A stretch of 5,211 bases of DNA from assembly GCA_036260665.1 (NCBI GenBank), contig DATAMF010000275.1, positions 1 to 5,211 of the forward strand, in the 5' to 3' direction. A program made the position numbers and the translations under genes. Below, one piece after another: positions 4,519 through 5,211 of this stretch (positions within the stretch are counted from its first letter, which is position 1; each line of letters begins with the position of its first letter). Under the pieces are notes generated by a model. The model searched no databases. It saw only the letters and a list, made by a program, of their open reading frames with translations, and was not told the DNA's origin. This DNA is from DATAMF01 sp036260665. Lineage in GTDB: Bacteria; Chloroflexota; Anaerolineae; Aggregatilineales; Aggregatilineaceae.

Positions 4519-5211
4519 ATGGGTTTTCATGGCATGTGGGCGTATATCCAGAATGACAATGTGAAACCACACGTCAGCCGGACGCTGCTCAAACGCGTGT
4601 TTGGGTTTGCGCGACCGTACCAAGTGCATATCGGCATTCTGCTGGTCACCATTTTGATCAGCACCGGATTGGATTTGCTGCAACCGCTGATTTTGCGTGA
4701 TTTGATTGACCGCACGCTGCCGGGAAAAGATTATGGGCGGCTGAACTGGCTGGCGCTGGGACTGGTGCTGCTGCCGGTTGTGCGGGGCGGGGTCACCGTT
4801 TTGCAGCGGCGGGTGAATGCGATGGTGGGCGAGGGGGTGATCTTCGATCTGCGGGTGCGGCTGTACAGCCATTTGCAGCATATGTCGATCCGATTTTTCA
4901 CCAACACCAAAACGGGCGAGCTGATGAGCCGGTTGAATAACGACGTGATCGGCGCTCAACGGGCGATCAGCAATACGGTGGTCGATATTGTAACGAGCGT
5001 GATCCAGGCGGTAGCGATTCTGATCGTAATGTTCTCGCTCGATTGGCGGCTGACGCTGATGGGACTGGTGCTTGTTCCGCTGTTTGTGCCGATTGCGCGG
5101 CGGGCCGGAAAACAACTGCGCACTATCGCGCGGGAAGCGATGGGCTACAACGCGCAGATGAACGCGATGATGAATGAAACGCTGAACATCGGCGGCGTGC
5201 TGCTGGTCAAG
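4519..5211 (+). CDS. ABC exporter half-transporter, N-terminal part (truncated by window)
   Basis: The first 231 residues of an ABC exporter of the MsbA/MdlB type; the reading frame is open to the window end. The visible part is the membrane domain (PF00664). Hydrophobic segments lie near 36-58, 77-97, 155-175 and 178-196. The stretch RFFTNTKTGELMSRLNNDV (125-143), typical of the coupling region after TM2-TM3 in this family, is intact. The ATP-binding domain with Walker A, signature and Walker B motifs should follow past 5211. An N-terminal hydrophilic tail of about 30 residues containing MWAYIQND resembles exporters I recall from Chloroflexota. The ATG follows AAGGA (4507-4511) at 7 bases. 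No terminator or clear promoter is seen in the 39-bp gap after the WYL regulator, so co-transcription is plausible. The substrate cannot be told from this part; lipids, drugs and peptides are all carried by relatives. Confidence 0.87.
   Translation, partial: MGFHGMWAYIQNDNVKPHVSRTLLKRVFGFARPYQVHIGILLVTILISTGLDLLQPLILRDLIDRTLPGKDYGRLNWLALGLVLLPVVRGGVTVLQRRVNAMVGEGVIFDLRVRLYSHLQHMSIRFFTNTKTGELMSRLNNDVIGAQRAISNTVVDIVTSVIQAVAILIVMFSLDWRLTLMGLVLVPLFVPIARRAGKQLRTIAREAMGYNAQMNAMMNETLNIGGVLLVK

Noticed and set aside
3496..5115. Very long antisense open frame (539 codons) across the WYL regulator and the ABC exporter
   Set aside because: Its product is a low-complexity Arg/Gln/His/Pro-rich chain with no recognisable motif, and it runs opposite to two clearly conserved genes and the gap between them. 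It is a by-product of their codon use, which rarely makes stops on the other strand.

Overview
This 5.2-kb window reads as ordinary, densely coding bacterial chromosome. By eye it is moderately GC-rich, uses GTG and ATG starts behind good Shine-Dalgarno sequences, and has short intergenic gaps. The style of several proteins (the N-terminal extension of the ABC exporter, the HDGGGAVD secreted protein, the stand-alone short PiT permease) reminds me of Chloroflexota, perhaps Anaerolineae-like. This is an impression from remembered relatives, not a database result. No tRNA, rRNA, CRISPR array, insertion sequence or phage gene is visible.

Left part (1-1936). A secreted protein with a peptidase M15/hedgehog-like metal-site pattern is read leftward (109-816). 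It is divergent from a PiT-family phosphate permease read rightward (914-1897). Their 97-bp gap holds back-to-back promoter candidates. The leftmost 108 bases hold no gene, only a weak leftward promoter candidate and an imperfect palindrome. The permease ends at a 10-bp perfect hairpin that separates it from the convergent gene that follows.

Central part (1937-3477). A two-gene leftward operon encodes a ClbS/DfsB-type four-helix-bundle protein (first gene, 2853-3359) and a cytosolic transglutaminase-like protein with an intact Cys-His-Asp triad (second gene, 1937-2860). The two genes overlap by 8 bp and are probably translationally coupled. The operon is divergent from a WYL-domain transcription factor. 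The gap between them contains a clean CTGACA-N5-TGTCAG inverted repeat and a degenerate second copy exactly 32 bp away. The two copies bracket the regulator's candidate -10 box.

Right part (3478-5211). The HTH-WYL regulator (YafY type) is followed after 39 bp, on the same strand, by the start of an ABC exporter half-transporter whose ATPase domain lies beyond the window.

The most interesting reading is that the WYL regulator, the ClbS-like protein, the transglutaminase-like protein and perhaps the exporter form one locally regulated stress or genotoxin-response module. The layout and the operator-like repeats are seen directly; the function is inference. The second notable point is that the PiT permease has lost both conserved acidic residues of its first signature while keeping the second signature intact.
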